Assembly (NCBI RefSeq): GCF_041431415.1
Contig: NZ_CP107845.1
Location: 2,232,001-2,296,000, forward strand
Length of the DNA: 64,000 nucleotides
Direction: 5' to 3'
Source: Streptomyces sp. NBC_00513
GTDB taxonomy: Bacteria; Actinomycetota; Actinomycetes; Streptomycetales; Streptomycetaceae
Numbering within the stretch: position 1 is the stretch's first letter; each line of letters begins with the position of its first letter. The translations under genes and the position numbers were made by a program. The notes under the pieces were generated by a model. The model saw only the letters and a list, made by a program, of their open reading frames with translations, searched no databases and was not told the DNA's origin. Below, one piece after another: positions 29,346-37,055 of the stretch.

Positions 29346-30710
29346 TCAGCGGGACCAGCGGGACCGCTCCGTGGCGAATCCGTACACCGGGCGGTTCGGG
29401 TGGGCGCTCGTGCGCCAGGGACTTCCGGCGTCGTCCAGGCGCAGGGTGCCCGAGCCCGCGGGACCGGTCCAGCGCAGGTCGAGGTACCAGTCGCAGTCGC
29501 AGCCGGTGGTGGCCGTCTCCACGCGCAGGACGACCGGTTCCGCGGCCGAGACCCGCATGGGGAACGTGGGCGCGGGGATCGCCTCCCCGGCGTCGTTGCC
29601 CGCGACGGGCCGGGCCAGCGGCCTCGGGGCGTCCAGGTTGACCGCGAACGTGGCCGGCGTCAGTCCCCCGCCGCAGCCCTGGGACATCTGGTAGACGTTC
29701 CAGGCGGGCGGGGTGCGGCGGGCGGCCACCCGGACGTCCGTGCCCTGGAGGACCACGGCCCCCTCCCCCGTGCCGTGCACGGTGATCTCGACGATCTGGC
29801 TCCCCGCGTGCACGGCCCCCTGGGACCGCGCCCAGGCGGCGGCGTCCGCCTCCACGGGGGGCGGGGGGACGGCCGCCGGTTCCCGGGGGGAGAGGTAGGC
29901 GTGATCGCAGCCGGCGGCCCACACGTGGGACCGTACCGCCGCCCGCAGCGGCGCGGCCGGAGCGGCCGGAGCCCCGCCGCCCGCCGGGGGTGCCTGTGCG
30001 GTGGGGGTCCGCGGGACCGGGTCGCCGGTCGGGTCCGACCCCGCGGCCGGGTCCGAGGGCGAGGCCGGGGCGGAGGGGGACGCCGACGGGGCCGGCCCGC
30101 CCGAGGCGTTCGAGGAAGAGGACGACGAGGGCCGGGTCGACGGCAGGGTCGCGGCCGGTGCGCCCGTCCCCGCCGCGGTGGCCGCCCCCGTCGCCCCGGC
30201 CGTGTCCCTGCCCCGTTCGGGCCCGGCCGCCGCGAGGACCGCCACCGCCACCGCGCCCACCGCGAGTCCGGCGCCGGCGACCGCCACCGCGCGCCTGCGG
30301 TACCAGGGCGACCCCACCCCCGGAGCCCTCGCGCCCACCGGGTCCGGCTCGGGCGACGGCTTCCGTTCGACGGCCGCCGGAGGCACCGGCACGGGGACGG
30401 TCACGGGCAACGGCGGCGTCGAGGCCACCGCGACCGCCTGCGCCGGTGCCCGGCGACGCGCGTCGGCCAGCAGCCACGCCCGGTGCAGTTCAAGCGCCTC
30501 CTCCTGCCCGGCCCGGCAGGCGCGGGCGAACCGGTCCACCACCGCGAACTCTGCGGGGAGCGCCTCCCCCTTGCAGTACCGGTGCAGGGTCGAGGTACTG
30601 GTGTGCAGCCGGCGTGCCAGGACGCCGTAACTGAGCCCCCCACGCTCCTTCAGTTCCCGCATGAGCCGTGCGAAGTTCTCCGCCTCCGCCGACCGTTCCG
30701 CCTCGCCCAC
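29346..30710 (-). CDS. Membrane-anchored HTH (XRE-like) regulator with an extracellular sensor
   Basis: 454 aa. An N-terminal helix-turn-helix at residues 17-65 (LMRELKERGGLSYGVLARRL ... TLHRYCKGEALP), a Pro-rich stretch, one transmembrane helix at about 141-163, then a Ser/Pro/Gly-rich spacer and a C-terminal extracellular domain with cysteines (AAGCDHAY, SQGCGGG, TTGCDCDWYLDLRWTG). The design (cytosolic HTH plus outside domain) suggests signal sensing across the membrane; ligand unknown. I chose GTG 30710 behind a GGGGGG run; the frame stays open to 30854. Divergent from a secreted-protein gene that may be its target. Confidence 0.85.
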   Translation of the reverse strand: MGEAERSAEAENFARLMRELKERGGLSYGVLARRLHTSTSTLHRYCKGEALPAEFAVVDRFARACRAGQEEALELHRAWLLADARRRAPAQAVAVASTPPLPVTVPVPVPPAAVERKPSPEPDPVGARAPGVGSPWYRRRAVAVAGAGLAVGAVAVAVLAAAGPERGRDTAGATGAATAAGTGAPAATLPSTRPSSSSSSNASGGPAPSASPSAPASPSDPAAGSDPTGDPVPRTPTAQAPPAGGGAPAAPAAPLRAAVRSHVWAAGCDHAYLSPREPAAVPPPPVEADAAAWARSQGAVHAGSQIVEITVHGTGEGAVVLQGTDVRVAARRTPPAWNVYQMSQGCGGGLTPATFAVNLDAPRPLARPVAGNDAGEAIPAPTFPMRVSAAEPVVLRVETATTGCDCDWYLDLRWTGPAGSGTLRLDDAGSPWRTSAHPNRPVYGFATERSRWSR

Positions 30711-30880
30711 GACGCCCCCCGTCCCGTGAATCCGTTCCACCCTGGCATGTTCCCCCAGGTGGAAGGCCATAAGGGCGTTCCAGCGTCCCGAAACCGCCCC
30801 AATCCGTCGCGTGCCGTCCCGCCCCGGGTAGAGGCTCTTCACCGACAGCCACACCGACCGGAAACGGGGACCCGACCACC

Positions 30881-31492
30881 ATGCTCCGACGCTTCAGCAC
30901 CGCCCTCGCGACCACCGCCACCGCCGCCGCCGCGCTGCTCCTCGCCACCTCGGCCACCGCCACCGCGGCCGCCGCGGCGCCCGGTTTCCTGGGCGGCGCC
31001 GACCTGCCGCCGCACCCCTCGTCCCCCTGGTACGCCGGCAAGGTCACCAAGGGCCTGCCCGAGTTCGCCCCGTTCTGCCTGGAGGGGGTTCTGCCCGCGG
31101 CCGGCAGTTGGCACCGCGACTTCGGCACCGACTACGACACCGGCGCGACGCAGATCTCCGTGCGGACGGCCTCGAACGCAGCGGCCGCCAAGCTCGCGAC
31201 CGCCCTGGAGCGCAAGGTCGCGGCCTGCGCCGCCGACTGGCTGCGGACGACTCCGGGTGGGACGGCCTCCTGGCAGGACTACGGGAAGCTGCCCGTCGAG
31301 GAAGGCGCGCACGTCTACGGGGTGCACACCTCCGTCCCGGACTCCGAGCCCGGCGTACACCTGTACGGGATCGGCCGTGACGGCGTGACCGTGACCGTCG
31401 TGAAGTGGGGCCAGATGGGCGATCTGGGCGACGCGCCCGTGCCCGCGTTCAAGAAGACGACCACGACGGCGGTGAACAAGCTCAACCCCTGA
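30881..31492 (+). CDS. Secreted protein of unknown function
   Basis: 203 aa. Sec signal peptide at residues 1-34 (LRRFSTALATTATAAAALLL ... ATAAAAAP). The mature part has two cysteines (PFCLEG, KVAACAADW) and no domain I recognise: SSPWYAGKVTKGLPEFAPF ... TDYDTGATQISVRTA ... VHLYGIGRDGVTVTVVKWGQMGDL. The C-terminal KWGQM...PAFKKTTTTAVNKL resembles small actinobacterial secreted proteins of unknown role. ATG 30881 has GGGGA upstream. Next to the membrane HTH gene (divergent, 170 nt apart), which makes co-regulation possible. Confidence 0.7.
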   Translation: MLRRFSTALATTATAAAALLLATSATATAAAAAPGFLGGADLPPHPSSPWYAGKVTKGLPEFAPFCLEGVLPAAGSWHRDFGTDYDTGATQISVRTASNAAAAKLATALERKVAACAADWLRTTPGGTASWQDYGKLPVEEGAHVYGVHTSVPDSEPGVHLYGIGRDGVTVTVVKWGQMGDLGDAPVPAFKKTTTTAVNKLNP

Positions 31493-31547
31493 CCGGCCGG
31501 TGGTGGGACCATGGATGCGAGGCCTCCGACGATTCGAGGCGATGGCC

Positions 31548-31805
31548 ATGCGTTCCGGTAACGAGCCGGTGACCGCCCGCAGCCCGCTGCGGCTGCGGTT
31601 CTGGTTGAGTCTGTGGGGGCTGATCTGGGCCGCCGCCGGGACGGCCGCGTTCTCGCTGGTCGGTCGTCCCGGGTGGGCGGCGGCCTGCGGGGTGATCGTC
31701 CTGCTGGCGGCGGTGGACCTGGCGGTGGTGGTACACCACATCCACCAGGGCCCGCACTACCAGCCGGGCCCCGGTGTCCCTCCGTACGAGCCTCCCCGGA
31801 CCTAG
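31548..31805 (+). CDS. Small two-helix membrane protein (DUF6343-like)
   Basis: 85 aa. N terminus MRSGNEPVTARSPLRLR, then two hydrophobic helices (FWLSLWGLIWAAAGTAAFSLV and AAACGVIVLLAAVDLAVVVHHI) and a Pro-rich tail. This matches a small conserved Streptomyces membrane family that I remember as DUF6343; function unknown. Start ATG 31548 with GAGG 8 nt upstream; ATG 31542 and upstream GTG 31500 are alternatives but too close to, or lacking, a ribosome site. Confidence 0.75.
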   Translation: MRSGNEPVTARSPLRLRFWLSLWGLIWAAAGTAAFSLVGRPGWAAACGVIVLLAAVDLAVVVHHIHQGPHYQPGPGVPPYEPPRT

Positions 31806-31855
31806 TGCTGTGGCCGGGGTCGGCCCCGGCGGAGGTCGGCGCCTGCGAAGGTCGC

Positions 31856-32281
31856 TCACTCCTCGAAGCGGGCCGCGGCCAGGTACTCGGGTTGCGGATC
31901 GAGGGCCGCGGCCAGCCTGAAGTGCTTGCGGGCCTGCTCGCGCCGCCCGGACCGCTCGTGGGTCCGGGCGAGCGCGAAGTGGGCGTACGCGTTGTCCGGC
32001 TCGCGCTCCAGCACCAGTTCGAATTCGAGTGTGGCCGCACGCAGTTGCGCCGCCGCGAAGAAGGCCCGCGCCCGCAGCAGCCGGGCGCCCGTGTTCTCCG
32101 GGTGGGCGGCTATGACCGAGTCGAGGAGTCGGACGGCTCCGCGCGGGTCACGGGCGGCCAACAGTCGCTCGGCGGCCCGGTAGTCGATGACGTGCGTCTC
32201 CGGGCTCGCGGAGCCGGGAGAGCCCGAGGGGGACGAGGCGGACGAGGCGGACGGCGGCTGCGGCGGCGTGGTGTCGGACAC
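31856..32281 (-). CDS. Tetratricopeptide-repeat protein
   Basis: 141 aa. After a Ser/Pro-rich N terminus, helices DYRAAERLLAARDPRGAVRLLDSVI, TGARLLRARAFFAAAQLRAATLEFELVL and AYAHFALARTHERSGRREQARKHFRLAAALDP make about three TPR units. Such proteins are protein-binding scaffolds. Start GTG 32281 (VSDTTPPQPP), preceded by a GGAAGGAAAG ribosome site. Downstream of coaE on the same strand (105-nt gap), so probably co-transcribed. Confidence 0.85.
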   Translation of the reverse strand: MSDTTPPQPPSASSASSPSGSPGSASPETHVIDYRAAERLLAARDPRGAVRLLDSVIAAHPENTGARLLRARAFFAAAQLRAATLEFELVLEREPDNAYAHFALARTHERSGRREQARKHFRLAAALDPQPEYLAAARFEE

Positions 32282-32386
32282 GATGTCTTTCCTTCCCTCT
32301 GCGGACACGTTCAACGCCCTTGCCCGCGCCCGCTGTTCCCGGGCGCCCGGCACGCGCCGGAGGGTCCTTCCCGCACCACCCGCCAC

Positions 32387-32992
32387 TCACTCCCCGGCGG
32401 CGGCCCGTGCGGTGAGTTCTTCCCACACCTTGCGCACCTGTGGTTCCAGCGCCTCCAGCGGCCCGTCGTTGTCGATGACGAGCGTGGCGATGGCCAGCCG
32501 CTGTTCGCGGGTGGCCTGCGCCGCCATCCGCGACCGCGCCTCGTCCTCGGTCATGCCGCGCCGTGCGGTCAGCCGGGCCAGTTGGGTGTCGGGCGACGCG
32601 TCCACCACGACGACCAGGTCGTAGAGGGACGCCAGGCCGTTCTCCGTGAGCAGCGGTACGTCGTGCACGACGATCGCGTCGGCGCCCGCGGCCCTCTCCA
32701 GTTCGGCGGACCGTGCCCCGACGAGCGGGTGCACGATCGCGTTCAGCGTTCGCAGCTTCTCCGCGTCGGTGAAGACGAGCGACCCCAGTCGCGGCCGGTC
32801 CAGCGTCCCCTCGGGGGTCAGCACGGATTCCCCGAACGCCGCCACGACGGCCGCGAGCCCGGGTGTACCGGGCTCGACGACCTCGCGGGCGATGCGGTCC
32901 GCGTCGACGACGACCGCCCCGTACCCCGCCAGCAGTCGCGAGACCTCGCTCTTGCCGGCGCCGATTCCGCCTGTCAGTCCTACTTTCAGCAT
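32387..32992 (-). CDS. coaE: Dephospho-CoA kinase
   Basis: 201 aa. Last step of coenzyme A synthesis: ATP-dependent phosphorylation of the 3'-OH of dephospho-CoA. Walker [19 protein letters not shown] at residues 5-22, [13 protein letters not shown] (substrate-binding Asp), [16 protein letters not shown], the CoA-site strand [12 protein letters not shown], and [26 protein letters not shown] for the lid. Actinobacterial CoaE often carries a long C-terminal GrpB/UPF0157 domain; this one is the short single-domain form. ATG 32992. Confidence 0.96.
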   Translation of the reverse strand: MLKVGLTGGIGAGKSEVSRLLAGYGAVVVDADRIAREVVEPGTPGLAAVVAAFGESVLTPEGTLDRPRLGSLVFTDAEKLRTLNAIVHPLVGARSAELERAAGADAIVVHDVPLLTENGLASLYDLVVVVDASPDTQLARLTARRGMTEDEARSRMAAQATREQRLAIATLVIDNDGPLEALEPQVRKVWEELTARAAAGE

Positions 32993-33007
32993 GCTCGGCA
33001 GCCTAGA

Positions 33008-33030
33008 CGGCCCGGGCCCTGGACGGGCCG
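33008..33030 (-). terminator. Short hairpin between the PAC2 gene and coaE
   Basis: 7-bp GC stem (arms 33008-33014 and 33024-33030) directly after the stop codon of the PAC2 gene at 33034 and 16 nt before the coaE start. Could attenuate read-through into coaE. Confidence 0.45.
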
Positions 33031-33033
33031 GGT

Positions 33034-33972
33034 TCAGCCCTCACCCTCACGCTCCGCAAGGAATCGCTCGAACTCGCGCCCGATCTCGTCCGCCGACGGG
33101 ATCTCGGCCGGCTCGGCGATCATGTTGCCGCGGGTCTCGGCGCCGGCGGCCGCGTCGTACTGGTGCTCCAGGCCCTGGACCAAGGCGACCAGTTCCTCGT
33201 CGCCTTCCCGGATCTGACGGTCGATCTCGGTCTGCGTGCGGTGGGCTTCGGTGCGCAGGGCGTGCGCCACGGCGGGCAGGACCAGTCCGGTCGCCGCCGT
33301 GATCGCCTCCAGCACCGTCAGCGCCGCGTCCGGGTACGGGGAGCGGGCGACGTAGTGCGGGACGTGGGCGGCGACCCCGAGCACGTCGTGTCCGGACTGG
33401 CCGAGTCGGAACTCGACCAGTGACTCGGCGCTGCCGGGCACCTGGGCCTCGTCGAACGGGCTGCGGTGTCCGGGCATCAGGTCGGTCCGGTTGCCGTGCG
33501 GGGTGATGCCGACGGGCCGGGTGTGCGGAACGCCCATCGGGATGCCGTGGAAGTTGACGGCGAGCCGGACGCCGAGCCGCTCGACGATCTGGCGGACGGC
33601 GAGCGCGAAGCGCTCCCACTCGACGTCGGGTTCGGGCCCGGAGAGCAGCAGGAACGGCGCGCCGGTGGCGTCCTGGACCAGGCGCACCTCCAGTTTGGGT
33701 TCCTCGAACTCCGCCCAGTGGTCGCGCTGGAAGGTCAGGAGCGGGCGCCGGGCCCGGTAGTCCACCAGTCGGTCCGCGTCGAAGCGGGCCACGACCTGGT
33801 GGGGCAGGGTGTCGAGGAGTCGCTCGACGATCTGTTCGCCGGCCTCACCCGCGTCGATGTACCCCTCGAAGTGGTAGAGCATGACCAGCCCGGCCGAGTC
33901 CTGGGCCAACGCCATGTCGGCCACCGCCAGGCCCTTGGCGTCCCATTCGTACAAACCCTGTGGATCAAGCAC
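33034..33972 (-). CDS. PAC2 family protein
   Basis: 312 aa. PAC2 (proteasome-assembly chaperone 2) fold: [65 protein letters not shown], and [21 protein letters not shown], which is diagnostic of the actinobacterial PAC2 group. Role in bacteria not settled. Three GTG codons (33981, 33978, 33972) compete; GTG 33972 ([11 protein letters not shown]) is best spaced from the GGAGGA ribosome site and fits the family N terminus. Confidence 0.88.
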   Translation of the reverse strand: MLDPQGLYEWDAKGLAVADMALAQDSAGLVMLYHFEGYIDAGEAGEQIVERLLDTLPHQVVARFDADRLVDYRARRPLLTFQRDHWAEFEEPKLEVRLVQDATGAPFLLLSGPEPDVEWERFALAVRQIVERLGVRLAVNFHGIPMGVPHTRPVGITPHGNRTDLMPGHRSPFDEAQVPGSAESLVEFRLGQSGHDVLGVAAHVPHYVARSPYPDAALTVLEAITAATGLVLPAVAHALRTEAHRTQTEIDRQIREGDEELVALVQGLEHQYDAAAGAETRGNMIAEPAEIPSADEIGREFERFLAEREGEG

Positions 33973-34111
33973 CGCCACCACTCCTCCTCGCCGTGTTCTC
34001 TGCCAAGAACGTCCAAGGAGGCGCCACCATTCCCCAGTTGGCCGCCTTCACGAGAACGCAATGCCGCGAACTCCCGCACCGCGCGGGATGGATGCCCGGA
34101 TGCGGGCCCGG

Positions 34112-34171
34112 TGAAGCGCCGTGCCGACGACGAAAGCCGTGCCGACAGGGAAAGCCGTGCCGACGGGGAAA
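34112..34171 (+). repeat. Short tandem repeats upstream of the PAC2 gene
   Basis: About three copies of a 17-19 nt unit containing GCCGTGCCGAC with GAAA spacers, between the PAC2 gene and the rpsA terminator. Part of the 299-nt gap 33973-34271, which otherwise holds only the PAC2 ribosome site and the terminator. Confidence 0.55.
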
Positions 34172-34173
34172 CG

Positions 34174-34212
34174 CGACAAGGCCCGCCCCCTCGAAGGGGA
34201 CGGGCCTTGTCG
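34174..34212 (-). terminator. Strong rpsA terminator
   Basis: 12-bp perfect stem (arms 34174-34185 and 34201-34212) extended by an inner CCCC/GGGG stem and a short loop, about 60 nt downstream of the rpsA stop on the minus strand. It separates the highly expressed S1 gene from the PAC2 gene. Confidence 0.8.
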
Positions 34213-34271
34213 TTCAGCTCAGCTCAGCCCGCTCTCGCGCCGAGGCGCGAGGGCGTGACGCGCTGCTGCGA

Positions 34272-35792
34272 TCAGCTCTGGCCGCCGGCCAGCTTCTCGC
34301 GCAGGGCGGCAAGGGCCTCGTCCGACGCCAGGGCGCCGGAGGTCTCGTCCGCACCCTCGGAGGAGTACGAACCACCGGAGACACCGGCACCGGCACCGGC
34401 GTTGCCACCGGCGGCGGGGGCGGCAGCACCCTCGGCAGCGGCGGCCTCGTCGGCCTCGCGGCTCTTGATGACCTGGGCCTGGTGCTGCTCGAAGCGGACC
34501 TGCGCCTCGGCGTACTGGCGCTCCCACGTCTCGCGCTGGGTGTCGAAGCCCTCGAGCCAGTCGTTGGTCTCGGGGTCGAAGCCCTCGGGGTAGATGTAGT
34601 TGCCCTGGTCGTCGTAGGACGCGGCCATGCCGTACAGGGTCGGGTCGAACTCGACCGACGCCGGGTCGGCACCGAAGGACTCGTTGGCCTGCTTCAGCGA
34701 CAGCGAGATCCGGCGACGCTCAAGGTCGATGTCGATGACCTTGACGAAGATCTCGTCGTTGACCTGGACGACCTGCTCCGGGATCTCCACGTGGCGCTCG
34801 GCCAGCTCGGAGATGTGGACCAGACCCTCGATGCCCTCGTCCACGCGGACGAACGCACCGAACGGAACCAGCTTGGTGACCTTACCCGGGACGACCTGAC
34901 CGATCTGGTGGGTCCGGGCGAACTGCTGCCACGGGTCTTCCTGCGTCGCCTTCAGCGACAGGGAGACACGCTCGCGGTCCATGTCGACGTCGAGGACCTC
35001 GACGGTGACTTCCTGACCGACCTCGACGACCTCGGACGGGTGGTCGATGTGCTTCCAGGAGAGCTCGGAGACGTGCACGAGACCGTCGACGCCGCCCAGG
35101 TCCACGAAGGCACCGAAGTTGACGATCGAGGAGACGACGCCGGAGCGGACCTGACCCTTCTGCAGGGTGGTGAGGAACGTCTGGCGAACCTCGGACTGGG
35201 TCTGCTCGAGCCAGGCGCGGCGGGACAGGACCACGTTGTTGCGGTTCTTGTCCAGCTCGATGATCTTCGCCTCGAGCTCCTTGCCCACGTAGGGCTGGAG
35301 GTCGCGGACGCGACGCATCTCGACGAGAGAGGCCGGCAGGAAGCCGCGGAGGCCGATGTCGAGGATGAGACCACCCTTGACGACCTCGATGACGGTACCG
35401 GTGACGATGCCGTCTTCTTCCTTGATCTTCTCGATCGTGCCCCAGGCGCGCTCGTACTGAGCACGCTTCTTGGACAGGATGAGACGGCCTTCCTTGTCCT
35501 CCTTCTGGAGAACCAGGGCCTCGATCTCGTCGCCGACCTTGACGACCTCGTTCGGGTCGACGTCGTGCTTGATCGAGAGCTCGCGGCTCGGGATCACGCC
35601 TTCGGTCTTGTAGCCGATGTCGAGGAGAACCTCGTCCCGGTCCACCTTGACGATGACGCCGTCGACGATGTCGCCGTCGTTGAAGTACTTGATCGTCTCG
35701 TCGATGGCCGCGAGGAACGCGTCCGCGTCGCCGATGTCGTTGACCGCTACCTGCGGAGGGGTGGTGGCGGTGGTCTCGGTGCTGCTCGTCAT
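34272..35792 (-). CDS. rpsA: 30S ribosomal protein S1
   Basis: 506 aa with four S1 (OB-fold) repeats, the actinobacterial number: about 37-107 (GDIVDGVIVKVDRDEVLLDI), 122-190 (DGIVTGTVIEVVKGGLILDI), 208-276 (VRSGVVSSIVNFGAFVDLGG) and 293-361 (VPGKVTKLVPFGAFVRVDEG), then a Gln/Glu/Gly-rich tail. S1 helps mRNA bind the 30S subunit. Codon use is noticeably more biased than in neighbours, as expected for a ribosomal protein. It has a consensus promoter and a ~190-nt structured leader in which its own Shine-Dalgarno is paired (separate entries). Confidence 0.98.
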   Translation of the reverse strand: MTSSTETTATTPPQVAVNDIGDADAFLAAIDETIKYFNDGDIVDGVIVKVDRDEVLLDIGYKTEGVIPSRELSIKHDVDPNEVVKVGDEIEALVLQKEDKEGRLILSKKRAQYERAWGTIEKIKEEDGIVTGTVIEVVKGGLILDIGLRGFLPASLVEMRRVRDLQPYVGKELEAKIIELDKNRNNVVLSRRAWLEQTQSEVRQTFLTTLQKGQVRSGVVSSIVNFGAFVDLGGVDGLVHVSELSWKHIDHPSEVVEVGQEVTVEVLDVDMDRERVSLSLKATQEDPWQQFARTHQIGQVVPGKVTKLVPFGAFVRVDEGIEGLVHISELAERHVEIPEQVVQVNDEIFVKVIDIDLERRRISLSLKQANESFGADPASVEFDPTLYGMAASYDDQGNYIYPEGFDPETNDWLEGFDTQRETWERQYAEAQVRFEQHQAQVIKSREADEAAAAEGAAAPAAGGNAGAGAGVSGGSYSSEGADETSGALASDEALAALREKLAGGQS

Positions 35793-35985
35793 GTGGGAAA
35801 GGGCTCCGGTTACGGACAGAAAGTCGTAGGTACTGCTACGCCGGGAGCCCTTATCGGCATCTGCCTAAGCCGGACAGCCAAGGAGGCCCCTCTTCCGCTG
35901 TGGCGGCAGGGCCTCGAAAACCGAGGGGACATCAACAGATGCAAGCGCAGCCTGCTAGGTCTGAGGAGCACAGGCTCGCAGCGCA
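35793..35985 (-). promoter_or_regulatory. Structured 5' leader of rpsA with sequestered Shine-Dalgarno
   Basis: On the minus strand the GGAG ribosome site lies in CCGGAGCCC (35809-35801), 11 nt before the ATG. This pairs with GGGCTCCCGG (35850-35841) in a 9-bp stem with one bulged G. Inside, CGTAG/CTACG (35840-35825) forms a second hairpin that stacks on the first arm. Further upstream, GAGGCCC/GGGCCTC (35915-35883) encloses CCGC/GCGG. Translation of S1 should therefore depend on opening the stem: a natural site for feedback by S1. Found by eye. Confidence 0.55.
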
Positions 35986-35991
35986 ACTTGT

Positions 35992-36020
35992 AGCATACGG
36001 GGGCAGCCCAGCAGGGTCAA
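35992..36020 (-). promoter_or_regulatory. rpsA promoter, housekeeping sigma type
   Basis: On the minus strand -35 TTGACC (36020-36015), a 17-nt spacer and -10 TATGCT (35997-35992). This is close to the consensus for the main Streptomyces sigma factor (HrdB) and sits ~200 nt before the rpsA ATG. Predicted transcription start near 35985. Confidence 0.75.
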
Positions 36021-36202
36021 TGCGCGAAGGCGCACACCCCGGGCGGATCGCCGCATAACCGGCACAATTCGTGTGCGGGCAGGCCCCGATGGGGTTTCCC
36101 GAACGAATCGCGAGACGTCCGCGGAGGTGCGCGCGCGTCGGCGGACGCCCGCGGCCACCACGGCAGCCACCCAGACATTCGCAGACTACGACGACGGGCC
36201 CC
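36021..36202. other. Intergenic region between the rpsA promoter and the methyltransferase gene
   Basis: With the leader and promoter this makes the 410-nt gap 35793-36202. It contains an open frame continuous with the methyltransferase (from 36071) whose residues are Arg/Pro-rich and unlike the family, so I read it as non-coding. No clear promoter was found for the rightward gene. Confidence 0.4.
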
Positions 36203-37051
36203 ATGAACCAAGAGGACTACGCCCACGAAGAAGTGCTCGGAGCCGACGGCGGCGCCGGGGACGACGCCGAGGCCACGCGCCGTGACGCGTCGGAGGCGGA
36301 GAGCAGTCGCGCCAGCCGGAGCTGGTGGGACCGCAACGCCGACGAGTACCAGAGCGATCACGGCGCGTTCCTGGGCGACGACCGGTTCGTCTGGGGCCCG
36401 GAGGGGCTCGACGAGGCCGACGCCGGGCTCCTGGGGCCCGCCGCCTCCCTCGCGGGTCGGGACGTCCTGGAGATCGGCGCCGGCGCCGCCCAGTGCTCGC
36501 GCTGGCTGGCCGCCCAGGGGGCCCGCCCGGTCGCCCTGGACCTCTCGCACCGCCAGCTCCAGCACGCCCTGCGGATCGGGGACGACATCCCCCTCGTCGA
36601 GGCCGACGCCGGGCGGCTGCCCTTCCGCGACGGCTCCTTCGACCTGGCCTGCTCCTCCTACGGGGCGGTCCCCTTCGTCGCGGACCCGGTGAACGTGATG
36701 CGGGAGGTGCACCGCGTGCTGCGGTCCGGCGGCCGCTGGGTCTTCTCCGTGACCCACCCCGTCCGGTGGGCGTTCCCCGACGAGCCCGGGCCGGAGGGGC
36801 TGTCGGTGTCCGCCTCCTACTTCGACCGGACCCCGTACGTCGAGCAGGACGAGCGGGGCGAGGCGCTGTACGTGGAGCACCACCGCACGATCGGCGACCG
36901 GGTCCGGGACGTGGTCGCGGGCGGGTTCCGTCTGGTGGACCTGGTGGAGCCGCAGTGGCCCGAGTGGAACAGTCAGGAGTGGGGCGGCTGGTCCCCGCTG
37001 CGCGGCAACCTGATCCCCGGCACCGCGATCTTCGTCTGCGAAAGGGACTGA
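36203..37051 (+). CDS. Class I SAM-dependent methyltransferase
   Basis: 282 aa. The Rossmann SAM site is clear: motif I DVLEIGAGAAQCSRWLAAQG, motif II ARPVALDLS, a later acidic ADAGRLPFRDGSFDLACSS and the post-motif REVHRVLRSGGRWVFSVTHP. This is the methyltransferase type 11 pattern (UbiE/small-molecule group); substrate unknown. An acidic N terminus (EDYAHEEVLGADGGAGDDAE) precedes the fold. Start ATG 36203 chosen at the family-like MNQEDYAHEE; no strong ribosome site. The hrpB start follows after 4 nt. Confidence 0.87.
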   Translation: MNQEDYAHEEVLGADGGAGDDAEATRRDASEAESSRASRSWWDRNADEYQSDHGAFLGDDRFVWGPEGLDEADAGLLGPAASLAGRDVLEIGAGAAQCSRWLAAQGARPVALDLSHRQLQHALRIGDDIPLVEADAGRLPFRDGSFDLACSSYGAVPFVADPVNVMREVHRVLRSGGRWVFSVTHPVRWAFPDEPGPEGLSVSASYFDRTPYVEQDERGEALYVEHHRTIGDRVRDVVAGGFRLVDLVEPQWPEWNSQEWGGWSPLRGNLIPGTAIFVCERD

Positions 37052-37055
37052 TCCC

